Shown: one piece after another, positions 25,506 to 33,888 of the stretch
How positions within the stretch are numbered: the first letter of the stretch is position 1
Layout: the number at the start of each line of letters is the position of its first letter
NCBI RefSeq assembly: GCF_014643455.1
Contig: NZ_BMJM01000014.1
Coordinates: 1 to 63,574, forward strand
Origin: Sandarakinorhabdus glacialis
GTDB taxonomy: Bacteria > Pseudomonadota > Alphaproteobacteria > Sphingomonadales > Sphingomonadaceae
Length of the DNA: 63,574 nucleotides
Reading direction: 5' to 3'
The notes under the pieces: model-generated
Seen by the model: the letters and a program-made list of their open reading frames with translations, nothing else
Database searches by the model: none
Told to the model about the DNA's origin: nothing
Translations under genes and position numbers: made by a program

Positions 25506-27626
25506 ATGCAGTTGACCGATGTCGGCCTGCTCAGTCACCTGCTCGCCGCCGCCGGCTTCGCAGCACTCGCCGTCGCAGCACTCTGGCGCCAACAAAAGAC
25601 GACATCATTACTTTGCCTGACCGTCGCGTCGGCGACAACTGCCGCATGGGCACTTGTTTTCGTCATGGTCATCCGTGACCCCTACACCTGGAGTTTCTGG
25701 CTTTCTCCAGCAGAAACAATACGTTCAGCCGCCTGGATAGCGTTTCTGGTCGCTGTCCTGCGCCCGACCTGGCAGCTCGACGATCGCCTGCGTTCGTCCT
25801 TCGTGATCGCCGGTGGCATGGGTTTCGTCATCGCCCTGCAACTCGCTCTCGACCTCCTCGGCGCCAGCGCCGGCGTCCTAGCCGGCGACCGCTCGATGAC
25901 CGGCCAACTGTTTCTGATCATGCGACTTTCCGTCGCCGTTTCGGGGCTAGTCCTCGTCCATAATCTCTACCAGAATACCGACGTCCAGAGCCGCGGCGGC
26001 GTCCGCCTGCTTGCCATCGGCCTCGGCGGACTATTCGTCTATGACCTGAACTTCTACACCTTGGCATTTCTGTTGCCGCCGCCATCATCCGACCTCTTCA
26101 ACATCCGCGGCGCTGTCAACACGATTACTGTTCCATTACTGCTTTTTTCAGCACGTGAAGCCTGGGTCGCTCGCATCCAGGTCTCCCGCCAGGTCGTCTT
26201 CCACACCCTGTCGTTTTCGATGATCGGCTTCTACCTTATCGCCATGGCAATGCTGGCTTATGGCCTGCGACTGGTGAGCGGCGACTGGGGCCGCCTGCTG
26301 CAGATCACCTTCCTTTTCGGCACTGCGACGATGGGCACCATCGTCGCCGTCTCGCCGCGCTTCCGTGCCGCGCTCCGGGTGCAGATCGCCAAAAACTTCT
26401 TCACTTACAAATATGATTACCGCCTGGAATGGTTACGCTTTATTTCCACGGTATCGCGCACCGGCAGCAACGAACGCGCTGGCGCCCTCCACGAACGCGT
26501 CATCCAGGCGGTCTGCATGGTGCTCGATTCCCCCGGCGGCGTTCTATTTATTCCAGAAGACGATAATCTTGCCCCGATTGCCGAATGGAATGTTAATGGC
26601 ACGAAGGCGGAATCGATCCCGCGCAAGTCGAATCTTGTACAGTTTATCGAAGCACGCCAACGTATTATTGATTTCGATGAACTCCGAGCCGGTCAAGGAG
26701 ACTATCAAACTATAATCGCGCCCGATTGGGCCCAGCTAAACCCCCGCGTCTGGCTCGGCGTCCCATTATTCCACCTTGATAGCCTCGCCGGCTTCATCAT
26801 CCTCGAACGCACCGTGGCGCGGCGCGTTCTCAACTGGGAAGACTATGACTTGTTGCGCACGCTCGGGCGCCAGGCTGCAAGCTATATTGCTGAATCATCG
26901 ACACAAATGGCGCTCGACGAAGCTGCTAAGTTCGACGAATTCAACCGCCGTTTCGCCTTCATCATGCACGACATCAAGAATCTAGTCAGTCAGTTGTCCC
27001 TGGTGGCACGCAATGCCCAACGCCACGCCGACAACCCGGCCTATCGCGCCGACATGGTCAAGACCCTGCAAAATTCAGTGGGCAAAATGAACGACTTGCT
27101 CGCAAGACTGTCGCAACACCAGGGTGGTCGCCCCGATCCCAAATGGCACCTTGTCGACATACCGCTGCTGCTGGCACAAGTCATTGCCGTCAAGCAGCAG
27201 GCGCATCAACCGTTGACACTCGACACCACCGCGGTTGAAAGCGAACCGGCACAATGTGTTGCAGGTGACGGCGGACAGATCGAACAATTGTTTTTGCACC
27301 TCGTCCAGAACGCCATCGACGCATCGGCATCGGACGCCCCGATCGCCGTAGTGGCGACGACGGAAGCCGGCGACATAGTCGTCCGGATCGAGGACCGAGG
27401 GAGAGGCATGTCATCGCGTTTCATCCGGCAGGAACTGTTTCAGCCCTTCCGATCGACAAAGCCGGGGGGCTTCGGCATCGGCGCATATGAAGTCCGGGAG
27501 ATTGCCCGCGCCCACGGCGGGCGCCTCGACGTGGTAAGCCGCGAGGGAGAAGGCACCATATTTACCATAGCCTTACCGGCAGCCGGCGAACCCGGCCGAA
27601 CGATTATGCAGGTCGCTGCACAATGA
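25506..27626 (+). CDS. prsK: PEP-CTERM system sensor histidine kinase PrsK
   Basis: The 706-residue membrane kinase has an N-terminal membrane domain of about eight to nine helices (residues 1-290), then a GAF-like domain (about 330-480). The dimerisation/phosphoacceptor motif is FIMHDIKNLVSQLSLVARNA with His 488. The ATPase has QNAIDAS (N box), RIEDRGRGMSSRF (G1) and KPGGFGIGAYEVREIARAHG (G2). This architecture is that of PrsK, the kinase that travels with exosortase/PEP-CTERM systems. Its stop overlaps the ATG of prsR (ATGA). Confidence 0.9.
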   Translation: MQLTDVGLLSHLLAAAGFAALAVAALWRQQKTTSLLCLTVASATTAAWALVFVMVIRDPYTWSFWLSPAETIRSAAWIAFLVAVLRPTWQLDDRLRSSFVIAGGMGFVIALQLALDLLGASAGVLAGDRSMTGQLFLIMRLSVAVSGLVLVHNLYQNTDVQSRGGVRLLAIGLGGLFVYDLNFYTLAFLLPPPSSDLFNIRGAVNTITVPLLLFSAREAWVARIQVSRQVVFHTLSFSMIGFYLIAMAMLAYGLRLVSGDWGRLLQITFLFGTATMGTIVAVSPRFRAALRVQIAKNFFTYKYDYRLEWLRFISTVSRTGSNERAGALHERVIQAVCMVLDSPGGVLFIPEDDNLAPIAEWNVNGTKAESIPRKSNLVQFIEARQRIIDFDELRAGQGDYQTIIAPDWAQLNPRVWLGVPLFHLDSLAGFIILERTVARRVLNWEDYDLLRTLGRQAASYIAESSTQMALDEAAKFDEFNRRFAFIMHDIKNLVSQLSLVARNAQRHADNPAYRADMVKTLQNSVGKMNDLLARLSQHQGGRPDPKWHLVDIPLLLAQVIAVKQQAHQPLTLDTTAVESEPAQCVAGDGGQIEQLFLHLVQNAIDASASDAPIAVVATTEAGDIVVRIEDRGRGMSSRFIRQELFQPFRSTKPGGFGIGAYEVREIARAHGGRLDVVSREGEGTIFTIALPAAGEPGRTIMQVAAQ

Positions 27627-28987
27627 CCGTCGCACAGCGAAAACTGTTGGTCGTCGAAGATGACGAAGGGCTGCAGCGTCAACTGCGATGGTCGTACGAA
27701 GACTATGAGGTCATCATCGCCGGCGACCGCGACGCCGCTGTGGCCGCGTTGCGGCAGCACGAACCCGATGTGGTGACGCTCGACCTGGGGCTGCCGCCGG
27801 ATCCGGACGGAGTCACCGAAGGCTTTGCAACGCTTGACGAAATTTTGCGAATTCGACCTTCGACCAAGGTGATCGTGGCGTCCGGGCACGGTGCCCGGGA
27901 AAGCGCGCGGCGGGCGATTGCCTCGGGAGCTTTCGATTTTTACCAGAAGCCGATCGATATCGACGAACTCGGGATGATCGTTCGGCGGGCGTATCACGTA
28001 GCCGACCTGGAAACTGAAAATCGTCGGCTGGCGGATTCGGCCCGGTCGTCGGGCGGTGATGTGCTCGGCGGGATTGTAACCGGCGCGCCAGAAATGTTGA
28101 AGGTTGCCAGGATGATAGAGCGGGTGGCGACCGCACAGGTATCGGTGATGTTGCTTGGGGCAAGCGGTACCGGCAAGGAGTTGCTGGCGCGCGGGCTGCA
28201 TAATGCGTCGCTGCGGGCTGGGAAATCGTTCATCGCGATCAACTGTGCGGCCATCCCAGAGAATCTGCTGGAATCCGAGCTGTTTGGCTATGAAAAAGGC
28301 GCCTTTACCGGCGCTGTAAAGACCCAGGAGGGCAAGATCGAACTGGCCGAGGGAGGGACGCTGTTCCTCGACGAGGTGGGTGATATTCCGTTGCCGTTGC
28401 AGGTCAAGTTGTTGCGATTCCTGCAGGAAAGGGTAATCGAGCGGATTGGGGGACGCAAGGCAATCCCGGTCGATGTGCGGATTGTCTGTGCGACCCACCA
28501 GAATCTCGAGGCGATGATTGCGGCGGGGCGGTTCCGCGAGGATCTTTATTATCGGCTGGCGGAAATCGTTGTCAGGATCCCGTCGCTGGCGGAGCGGCAT
28601 GGCGATGCGGTGTTGCTGGCGCATCATTTTCTAGGCCGGTTTGCACGGGAAAATGGTCGCACTTTCAAGGGGTTCATGCCGGATGCGATTGCGGCGATCA
28701 GCGATTGGCCGTGGCCGGGTAACGTTCGGGAACTCGAAAATCGGTTGAAGCGGGCGGTGATCATGGCAGAGTCGTCGCGGTTGACGGCGGTGGACCTCGA
28801 CCTGGGCGGGATGGCCGATGATTCGACGCTGTCGCTGAAGGCGGCGCGGGAGGCGGCGGATCGGATCGCTATCCGTAAGGTATTGGCAAGAACCGAGAAT
28901 AACATGTCGAGCGCGGCAAAGATTCTGGGCGTCAGTCGACCGACGCTGTATGATCTGATCAAGCAATATGGGCTGGAAACGGCCTGA
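27623..28987 (+). CDS. prsR: PEP-CTERM system sigma-54 response regulator PrsR
   Basis: The 454-residue NtrC-type activator has a receiver domain with phospho-accepting Asp 54 (VVTLDLGLPPDPDG). The AAA+ domain has Walker A GASGTGKE near residue 178, the sigma-54 contact loop GAFTGA near 227 and FLDEVGD as Walker B. The Fis-type helix-turn-helix (SAAKILGVSRPTLYDLIKQY) is at the C-terminus. It needs sigma-54 RNA polymerase. Two PEP-CTERM genes in this window carry matching -24/-12 promoters, so they are likely targets. Confidence 0.92.
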   Translation: MTVAQRKLLVVEDDEGLQRQLRWSYEDYEVIIAGDRDAAVAALRQHEPDVVTLDLGLPPDPDGVTEGFATLDEILRIRPSTKVIVASGHGARESARRAIASGAFDFYQKPIDIDELGMIVRRAYHVADLETENRRLADSARSSGGDVLGGIVTGAPEMLKVARMIERVATAQVSVMLLGASGTGKELLARGLHNASLRAGKSFIAINCAAIPENLLESELFGYEKGAFTGAVKTQEGKIELAEGGTLFLDEVGDIPLPLQVKLLRFLQERVIERIGGRKAIPVDVRIVCATHQNLEAMIAAGRFREDLYYRLAEIVVRIPSLAERHGDAVLLAHHFLGRFARENGRTFKGFMPDAIAAISDWPWPGNVRELENRLKRAVIMAESSRLTAVDLDLGGMADDSTLSLKAAREAADRIAIRKVLARTENNMSSAAKILGVSRPTLYDLIKQYGLETA

Positions 28988-29041
28988 ATTCGGAAGCTTG
29001 CTTGCATCGCCGGCTTGACTGTCCTACGTGCGCGCTTCGGT

Positions 29042-29118
<77 letters not shown>

Positions 29119-29270
29119 GCCTTCCCCCTGATACGGATATTCGCGGTGTTTTCGGGTGCTTCTGCAGCCGGTGGACGGCTGTTGCCGGGTCTGTTCCAAG
29201 CCTGTCGGCGGGTGGTTTGCGCCCTTGGACCGGACTTGGCCGGTATGTTCCGGGCATCTGGTTCGTCAGA

Positions 29271-29300
29271 TTGACAAAACGAACCAAATAGGCTAGTAAT
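29271..29300 (+). promoter_or_regulatory. Possible sigma-70 promoter of the lysis cassette
   Basis: TTGACA at 29271-29276 and AGTAAT at 29295-29300 are 18 bases apart, 27 bases before the endolysin ATG. The -35 is consensus and the -10 is weak (4 of 6). The rest of 29119-29270, after the tRNA, holds no gene. Confidence 0.35.
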
Positions 29301-29326
29301 TCGGCATCACCGTGAAAGGGATGCTG

Positions 29327-29872
29327 ATGACCGAGATCGCCGGCTTGCTGCTCGATGCGTTGCTGGAGAAGGAAGGCGGGTTCGTCGATCATCCCGATGA
29401 CCGGGGCGGGGCGACGCATTTCGGCATCACGATTGCGGTGGCGCGGGCCGCCGGCTGGGCCGGCACGATGCGCGAGCTGCCGCGCGAATTTGCGGTGGCC
29501 ATTTACCGCCGGCGCTATTGGTCGGGGCCGGGGTTCGATGCGGTATCCGTTATGGCCCCGAAGGTGGCGGCGGAGCTGTTCGATACCGGGGTGAACATGG
29601 GGCCGGGGACGGCGACCGGGTTCCTCCAGCGCAGCCTCAATGCGCTCAATCGTCAGCAGCGCGACTGGCCCGACATCGTCGTCGATCGCGGGATCGGCGC
29701 GGCAACGCTGGCGGCGCTGCGGCGCTTGCTGGCGGTGCGCGGCGGTGAGGGCGAGGCGGTGCTGGTCAAGGCGCTCGATGCGTTGCAGGGCGCGCGTTAC
29801 ATCGAGCTCGCTGAAAGCCGGGCGGCCAACGAGAGCTTCCTGTTCGGCTGGCTCGCGAACCGGACGGCTTGA
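29327..29872 (+). CDS. Phage-type endolysin, GH108 N-acetylmuramidase
   Basis: The 181-residue peptidoglycan hydrolase has the catalytic signature LLEKEGGFVDHPDDRGGATH followed by FGIT, with the general acid Glu near residue 15. The C-terminal region has DTGVNMGPGTATGFLQRSLN, the peptidoglycan-binding PG_binding_3 type. No signal peptide is seen, so a holin or pinholin would be needed. ATG 29327, 6 bases after AAAGGG, is preferred over GTG 29312. Its TGA overlaps the ATG of the next gene. Confidence 0.88.
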   Translation: MTEIAGLLLDALLEKEGGFVDHPDDRGGATHFGITIAVARAAGWAGTMRELPREFAVAIYRRRYWSGPGFDAVSVMAPKVAAELFDTGVNMGPGTATGFLQRSLNALNRQQRDWPDIVVDRGIGAATLAALRRLLAVRGGEGEAVLVKALDALQGARYIELAESRAANESFLFGWLANRTA

Positions 29873-30177
29873 TGCGTCGTTCGCAGGGCTGGCTGGCGCC
29901 CGATTGGCGGCGCACCGTGTTGGCACTCGTGTTCGCCGGCGCCGGGATCGCGCTGACCCTGATGTCGGTGTGGCTGGCGTGGAACGTGCTCAATGCGCCA
30001 TGGCCGGCGGCGCTGGCCGCCGCGCGGCTCAATATCGTCGGCGGGGCGCTGTATGCGGTGCTCGGCCTGATCGGCGTGGTGCTGACCGGGCTGAGCATGA
30101 CGGTTGCGCTGCGGCAGGTGTCGGCGCGCTTCATGGGGGCTGATTTCAGCGCTTCAGGCGGGGATGACCCGCAATGA
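29872..30177 (+). CDS. Holin-like two-helix membrane protein
   Basis: The 101-residue protein has two clear membrane helices (residues 15-40: VLALVFAGAGIALTLMSVWL; 55-80: NIVGGALYAVLGLIGVVLTG) and short charged ends. The ATG overlaps the endolysin stop (TGATG), and its stop overlaps the start of the Rz-like gene. Position between endolysin and spanin genes, size and topology fit a holin, although I see no named holin family signature. Confidence 0.65.
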   Translation: MRRSQGWLAPDWRRTVLALVFAGAGIALTLMSVWLAWNVLNAPWPAALAAARLNIVGGALYAVLGLIGVVLTGLSMTVALRQVSARFMGADFSASGGDDPQ

Positions 30178-30707
30178 TGCCGCTGGGGGCTTTGGTAGGG
30201 CTGGTGCGCGGGCTGCCGCGGCCGTTGCTTTACCTGCTCGGCGGGGTGCTGGCGGCTGCGCTGGTCTGGCGCTGGCATGGCAGCCAAATCAGCGCGGCCT
30301 TTGCGGCGGGAGGGCGGGCGCAACTTGCTGCCGATACGCAGCGGTTCGCCGCGGCAGGTGCGGCAGCGGCCAGTGCACAGGCGGCAGTGGCGGCGAAGCT
30401 GGCGGTCCGGCAATCGGAAATTTCGAAAGGGGCAGGGGATGCGCTTGCGCAACGGAGCGATGATCTGGATCGCGGCTATGACGATCTGCGGCTGCGCTGG
30501 GCCGCGTATCGGCGTGATGCCGGCACGCGTGGAGCAACTGCCGTTTCCGGTGCCGCCGGCGGCGTTGACGACAAGGCTTGCACGGCCGGCGGGTGGGTAT
30601 CTTTCGACATTGCCGCGGCCGCCGCAGAGGCCGCCGACCTAGCGATTGCGAAGGATGATGCGTGGATTGCCTGGGTGGGGGCGCAGGAGCGGGAATGGGT
30701 CGAGTGA
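30174..30707 (+). CDS. Rz-like inner-membrane spanin subunit
   Basis: The 177-residue protein has one N-terminal membrane helix (PRPLLYLLGGVLAAALVWRW) followed by a long Ala/Gln/Arg-rich alpha-helical periplasmic stretch (residues 40-120), as in phage i-spanins. The C-terminal part has two Cys-Trp-type residues (KACTAGGWVSFD) not typical of small Rz proteins. A second, lipoprotein-encoding frame is nested inside it. Confidence 0.6.
   Translation: MMPLGALVGLVRGLPRPLLYLLGGVLAAALVWRWHGSQISAAFAAGGRAQLAADTQRFAAAGAAAASAQAAVAAKLAVRQSEISKGAGDALAQRSDDLDRGYDDLRLRWAAYRRDAGTRGATAVSGAAGGVDDKACTAGGWVSFDIAAAAAEAADLAIAKDDAWIAWVGAQEREWVE
30439..30642 (+). CDS. Rz1-like outer-membrane spanin lipoprotein, nested in +1 frame
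   Basis: An ATG at 30439 preceded by GGCAGGGG opens a 67-residue frame inside the Rz-like gene, shifted by one. The product starts MRLRNGAMIWIAAMTICGCA: a short basic n-region, a hydrophobic core and a lipobox ICGC, then a Pro-rich mature part ending STLPRPPQRPPT. This is the classic form of an o-spanin (Rz1) embedded in Rz. Confidence 0.65.
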   Translation: MRLRNGAMIWIAAMTICGCAGPRIGVMPARVEQLPFPVPPAALTTRLARPAGGYLSTLPRPPQRPPT

Positions 30708-30719
30708 GGGGGGTGGGGT

Positions 30720-30830
30720 TGGGGTTGGGAGGGTAGGTCCCCCGACTCCTTCTTGGAAGTAGGGAGGGAATTGAGAGTCACCCACCCCCAGCCCCTCCCT
30801 TGAAGAAGGGAGGGGCGTTAGAGGACGCGC
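30720..30830. repeat. REP-like inverted repeats between convergent genes
   Basis: Several GC-rich inverted units (for example CCCTCCCTTGAAGAAGGGAG and TCCCCCGACTCCTTCTTGGA) lie between the spanin gene and the SDR gene. They may act as bidirectional terminator hairpins. Confidence 0.55.
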
Positions 30831-30832
30831 TG

Positions 30833-31618
30833 TCAGGCGATTGTGGGGAGGATGCCGCCTTCGGCGCGGAGGGCGGCGCCGTTGGTGGCGGCCGACAAGG
30901 GGCTGGCGAGGTAGGTTACCATGGTGGCGATCTCGTCGGCGTCGATGAGGCGGCGGATGAGCGACAGCGGGCGGAGTTTTGCGAAGAATTCGGCTTCGCG
31001 CTCGGCTTCGCCGGCGTCCTTGTTTTCGACCACCGAGCGGATGAAATCGGCGATGCCTTCGGAGCGGGTTGGGCCGGGGAGGACCGAATTGACGGTGACG
31101 CCGGTGCCGCGGGTCTGTTCGGCGAGGCCGCGCGAGATCGCCAGCTGGGCGGTCTTGGTCATGCCGTAGTGAACCATCTCGGCGGGGATGACGAGGGCGC
31201 TTTCGCTGGCGATGAAGATGATGCGGCCCCAGTTGTTCTCCAGCATCCTGGGGAAATAATGGCGGGCGAGGCGCGCGCCGCTGACGACGTTGATTTCGAA
31301 AAAGCGGTGCCAGTCGGCGTCGGTGATGTCGGAGAAGGCCTTGGCTTCGTAGATGCCGAGGTTGTTGACGAGGATATCGGTGGCCGGGACGGCGCCGATG
31401 AGCGTGGCGGCGCCCTCGGCGGTGCCGGGGTCGGCGAGGACGGCGGTGACCTTACCCGATTTGGCGACCTGGGCGGCGGCTTCGTCGAGCTTGGCCTGCG
31501 AGCGGCCGGTGATGACGACCTCGACGCCTTCGGCGGCGAGGCGTTCGGCGATGGCGAGGCCGATGCCGGCGGTCGAGCCGGTGACGAGGGCGGTCTTGCC
31601 GCTGAGCTTGAGGTCCAT
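30833..31618 (-). CDS. SDR-family NAD(P)-dependent oxidoreductase
   Basis: The 261-residue classical SDR has the cofactor motif TGSTAGIG (residues 14-21), NNLGIYE where NNAG is usual, the active site Ser in SESALVIPAEM and YGMTK for Tyr-xxx-Lys. The late LPGPTRSEG motif follows. The frame is open upstream to 31969, but homology starts at MDLKLSGKTALVTGS, so ATG 31618 is used. The substrate is unknown. Confidence 0.88.
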   Translation of the reverse strand: MDLKLSGKTALVTGSTAGIGLAIAERLAAEGVEVVITGRSQAKLDEAAAQVAKSGKVTAVLADPGTAEGAATLIGAVPATDILVNNLGIYEAKAFSDITDADWHRFFEINVVSGARLARHYFPRMLENNWGRIIFIASESALVIPAEMVHYGMTKTAQLAISRGLAEQTRGTGVTVNSVLPGPTRSEGIADFIRSVVENKDAGEAEREAEFFAKLRPLSLIRRLIDADEIATMVTYLASPLSAATNGAALRAEGGILPTIA

Positions 31619-31723
31619 GGGGGTGCCTTGTTGGGGAGCGGGGTTTCGCTTGGGAGCGAGGTTTGTGTCCCGGGGCGGGATAACAAGGGCGTAGCGGCGG
31701 GGTTTTGCTTGGGGGCGAGGAAG

Positions 31724-31768
31724 AAACCCTCCCCCGACCCCTCCCTCGAAGGAGGGAGGGGGGAAGTT
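31724..31768. repeat. REP-like hairpin
   Basis: CCTCCCTCGAAGGAGGGAGG forms a strong hairpin just after the carbonic anhydrase gene and before the SDR gene on the minus strand, in the same style as the other extragenic units here. Confidence 0.55.
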
Positions 31769-32285
31769 ATGCCAGGCTGGCGCGGTGCAGCTTGGCGAGG
31801 GCGACGTAGCCGGCGGCGGCGCTGCGGTTGCGGGCGACGTCCTCGTCCGACAGCATGCGCAGGAGCTTGGCGGGGCGGCCGGCCCAGAGTTCGCGGCTGC
31901 CGATGCGTTTGCCGGGGGTGAGCAAGGCGCCGGCGGCGAGCATGGCGTCGGTTTCGACGACGCAATCATCCATGACGATAGCGCCGAGGCCGATGAAGGC
32001 GTGGTTTTCGAGGACGCAGCCGTGGATCATGGCGAGGTGGCCGATGAGGACGTCGTCGCCGATCAGCGTGGCGTAGCGGTTTGTGGTGACGTGGACGACG
32101 CTGCCGTCCTGGATGTTGGTGCGGACACCGATGGTAATGCGCTCGACGTCGCCGCGCAGGACGACATTGTACCAGATCGAGGCTTCGTCGCCGATGGTGA
32201 CGTCGCCGATGACGCGGGCGCCGGGTGCGATGAAGGCGGTTGGGGCGATGAGGGGGTGCTTGTCGCCGAAGGGATGGATGCTCAT
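31767..32285 (-). CDS. Gamma-carbonic anhydrase family protein
   Basis: The 172-residue left-handed beta-helix protein has hexapeptide repeats (ARVIGDVTIGDEASIWYNVV and others). The metal-binding histidines are in GSVVHVTTNRY and GHLAMIHGC. Family members bind zinc or iron; not all are active carbonic anhydrases. The start overlaps the GNAT gene stop by 4 bases. Confidence 0.9.
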   Translation of the reverse strand: MSIHPFGDKHPLIAPTAFIAPGARVIGDVTIGDEASIWYNVVLRGDVERITIGVRTNIQDGSVVHVTTNRYATLIGDDVLIGHLAMIHGCVLENHAFIGLGAIVMDDCVVETDAMLAAGALLTPGKRIGSRELWAGRPAKLLRMLSDEDVARNRSAAAGYVALAKLHRASLA

Positions 32286-32815
32286 ACGCGGCGGATCTCG
32301 AAGGTGACATGCGGGCGGAGCGGATCGCCGGGGACGAGCGCCGGGTGGTCGAAATCGAGGTCGTGGCGGCGGACCATGCCGAGGCGCAGCATGAGGGCCT
32401 GGCTGCGGATGTTGGCGGGGATAGTGATGGCGATGATGCGGTCGGCGGCGAGGTTGGCCCAGCCCCAGTCGAGGCTGGCGCGGGCGGCTTCGCCGGCATA
32501 GCCCTTGCCCCAGGCGTCGGCGCGCAGGCGCCAGCCGATCTCGATGGCGCCCTCGATGTCGGGGATGTTTTCGGGTGCGATCTTGAGGCCGCAGAAGCCG
32601 AGGAACTGCTGGTCATCGCGGCGCTCGATGGCCCAGAAAGTGTGGCCGTGTTCGGCAGCGATGGCGGACAGGCGGGCGATGCCGGCGTCGGTATCGGCCT
32701 GGCTTTGGAGCGGGCCGAGATGCTCCATGACGGCGGGGTCGCGGCCCATGGCGTTGAAGGGAATGCGGTCGCTGTCGTGCCAGTTGCGCAGAGTGAGGCG
32801 GTCGGATTTTATCAC
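32282..32815 (-). CDS. GNAT-family N-acetyltransferase (RimJ/RimL type)
   Basis: The 177-residue acetyltransferase starts SDRLTLRNWHDSD, has EIGWRLRADAWGKGYAGEAA as the acetyl-CoA pyrophosphate-binding motif and later NIRSQALMLRLGMVRRHDLD. RimJ/RimL-like members acetylate N-termini or small molecules. It is coupled by 4-base overlaps to argC upstream and to the carbonic anhydrase gene downstream. Confidence 0.88.
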   Translation of the reverse strand: MIKSDRLTLRNWHDSDRIPFNAMGRDPAVMEHLGPLQSQADTDAGIARLSAIAAEHGHTFWAIERRDDQQFLGFCGLKIAPENIPDIEGAIEIGWRLRADAWGKGYAGEAARASLDWGWANLAADRIIAITIPANIRSQALMLRLGMVRRHDLDFDHPALVPGDPLRPHVTFEIRRV

Positions 32816-33849
32816 GGAAACAGCGGCGCGGCCTGGAGGCCGGTGGTTTCGGGCAGGCCGAACATCAGGTTGAAGTTCTGGATGGCCTGGCCCGAGCTGC
32901 CTTTGACGAGATTGTCGATGGCGGCGATGACGATGGCGCGGCCGGGGACGCGATCGGCGAACACGTTGAGGACAGCGTGGTTCGAGCCGCGGACCATGCG
33001 GGTGGCCGGCGGGGTGCCTTCGGGGAGGAGGTGGACGAAGGGCTCGGCGGCGTAGCGGGCCTGGAGGATGGCGCGCAGATCGGCGACCGGCCGGGTGGTT
33101 TCGACGATGCAGGTGACGAGCTCGCCGCGATTCATCGGGACGAGATGGGGCGTGAAGCTGAGGATCACCGGCTGGTTGGCGGCGGCGGAAAGCTCCTGCT
33201 CCATTTCGGGCATGTGGCGGTGGCGACCGACGGCATAGGGGGCGACGGCCTCGGCGATTTCGGGGAAGAGATTGGCTTCCTTGAGGCTGCGGCCCGAGCC
33301 GGAGACGCCGGAGATGGCGTTGATGGTAATGCGGTCGGGGCCGATGGCGTTTGCTGCCATGAGAGGGAGGAGGGCGAGGAGGACGGCGGTGGGGTAGCAG
33401 CCGGGGCAGGCGACCAATGCGGCGCCGGGGAGGCTGTCGCGGGCGTATTCAGTGAGGCCGTAGATGGCGCCGGGGAGGAGCGCCGGGGCGGGGTGGGCGC
33501 CGCCGTACCAGTCGGCGTAGGTGGCGGAGTCCTTGAGGCGGAAATCGGCGGAGAGGTCGATGATTTTGGGGCCAGCTAGCGTGCTGAGCAGGCTGGCGGA
33601 GGCGGCGTGGGGGAGGCAGCCGAAGACGGCGTCGATGCTGGCGTAGTCGACGGCCTCCGACGTGATCAGGCGCGGGAGGCCGGGGTAGGGGGCGAAGTGG
33701 GGCCAGATCTCGGCCATGGTGAGGCCGGCCTTGGAGTTGGCGGAGAGGGCGGCGATCTCGATGTTGGGGTGGGTGAGCGCCAGACGCACGAGGTCGGCGC
33801 CGGTGTAGCCGGAGGCGCCGAGGACTGCGATGCGGATGGGCTTGGTCAT
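32812..33849 (-). CDS. argC: N-acetyl-gamma-glutamyl-phosphate reductase
   Basis: The 345-residue enzyme reduces N-acetylglutamyl phosphate to the semialdehyde in arginine synthesis. It has the Rossmann start AVLGASGYTGADLVRLALTH, the catalytic Cys in VACPGCYPTAVLLAL, and HRHMPEMEQELS. An upstream in-frame ATG (33885) adds 12 residues without homology; the start at 33849 (MTKPIRIAVL) is preferred. It leads a three-gene minus-strand run with the GNAT and carbonic anhydrase genes. Confidence 0.93.
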   Translation of the reverse strand: MTKPIRIAVLGASGYTGADLVRLALTHPNIEIAALSANSKAGLTMAEIWPHFAPYPGLPRLITSEAVDYASIDAVFGCLPHAASASLLSTLAGPKIIDLSADFRLKDSATYADWYGGAHPAPALLPGAIYGLTEYARDSLPGAALVACPGCYPTAVLLALLPLMAANAIGPDRITINAISGVSGSGRSLKEANLFPEIAEAVAPYAVGRHRHMPEMEQELSAAANQPVILSFTPHLVPMNRGELVTCIVETTRPVADLRAILQARYAAEPFVHLLPEGTPPATRMVRGSNHAVLNVFADRVPGRAIVIAAIDNLVKGSSGQAIQNFNLMFGLPETTGLQAAPLFP

Positions 33850-33888
33850 GCCGGGTTGGGTATCGAAAACGATGGGGTGGGGCAAGGT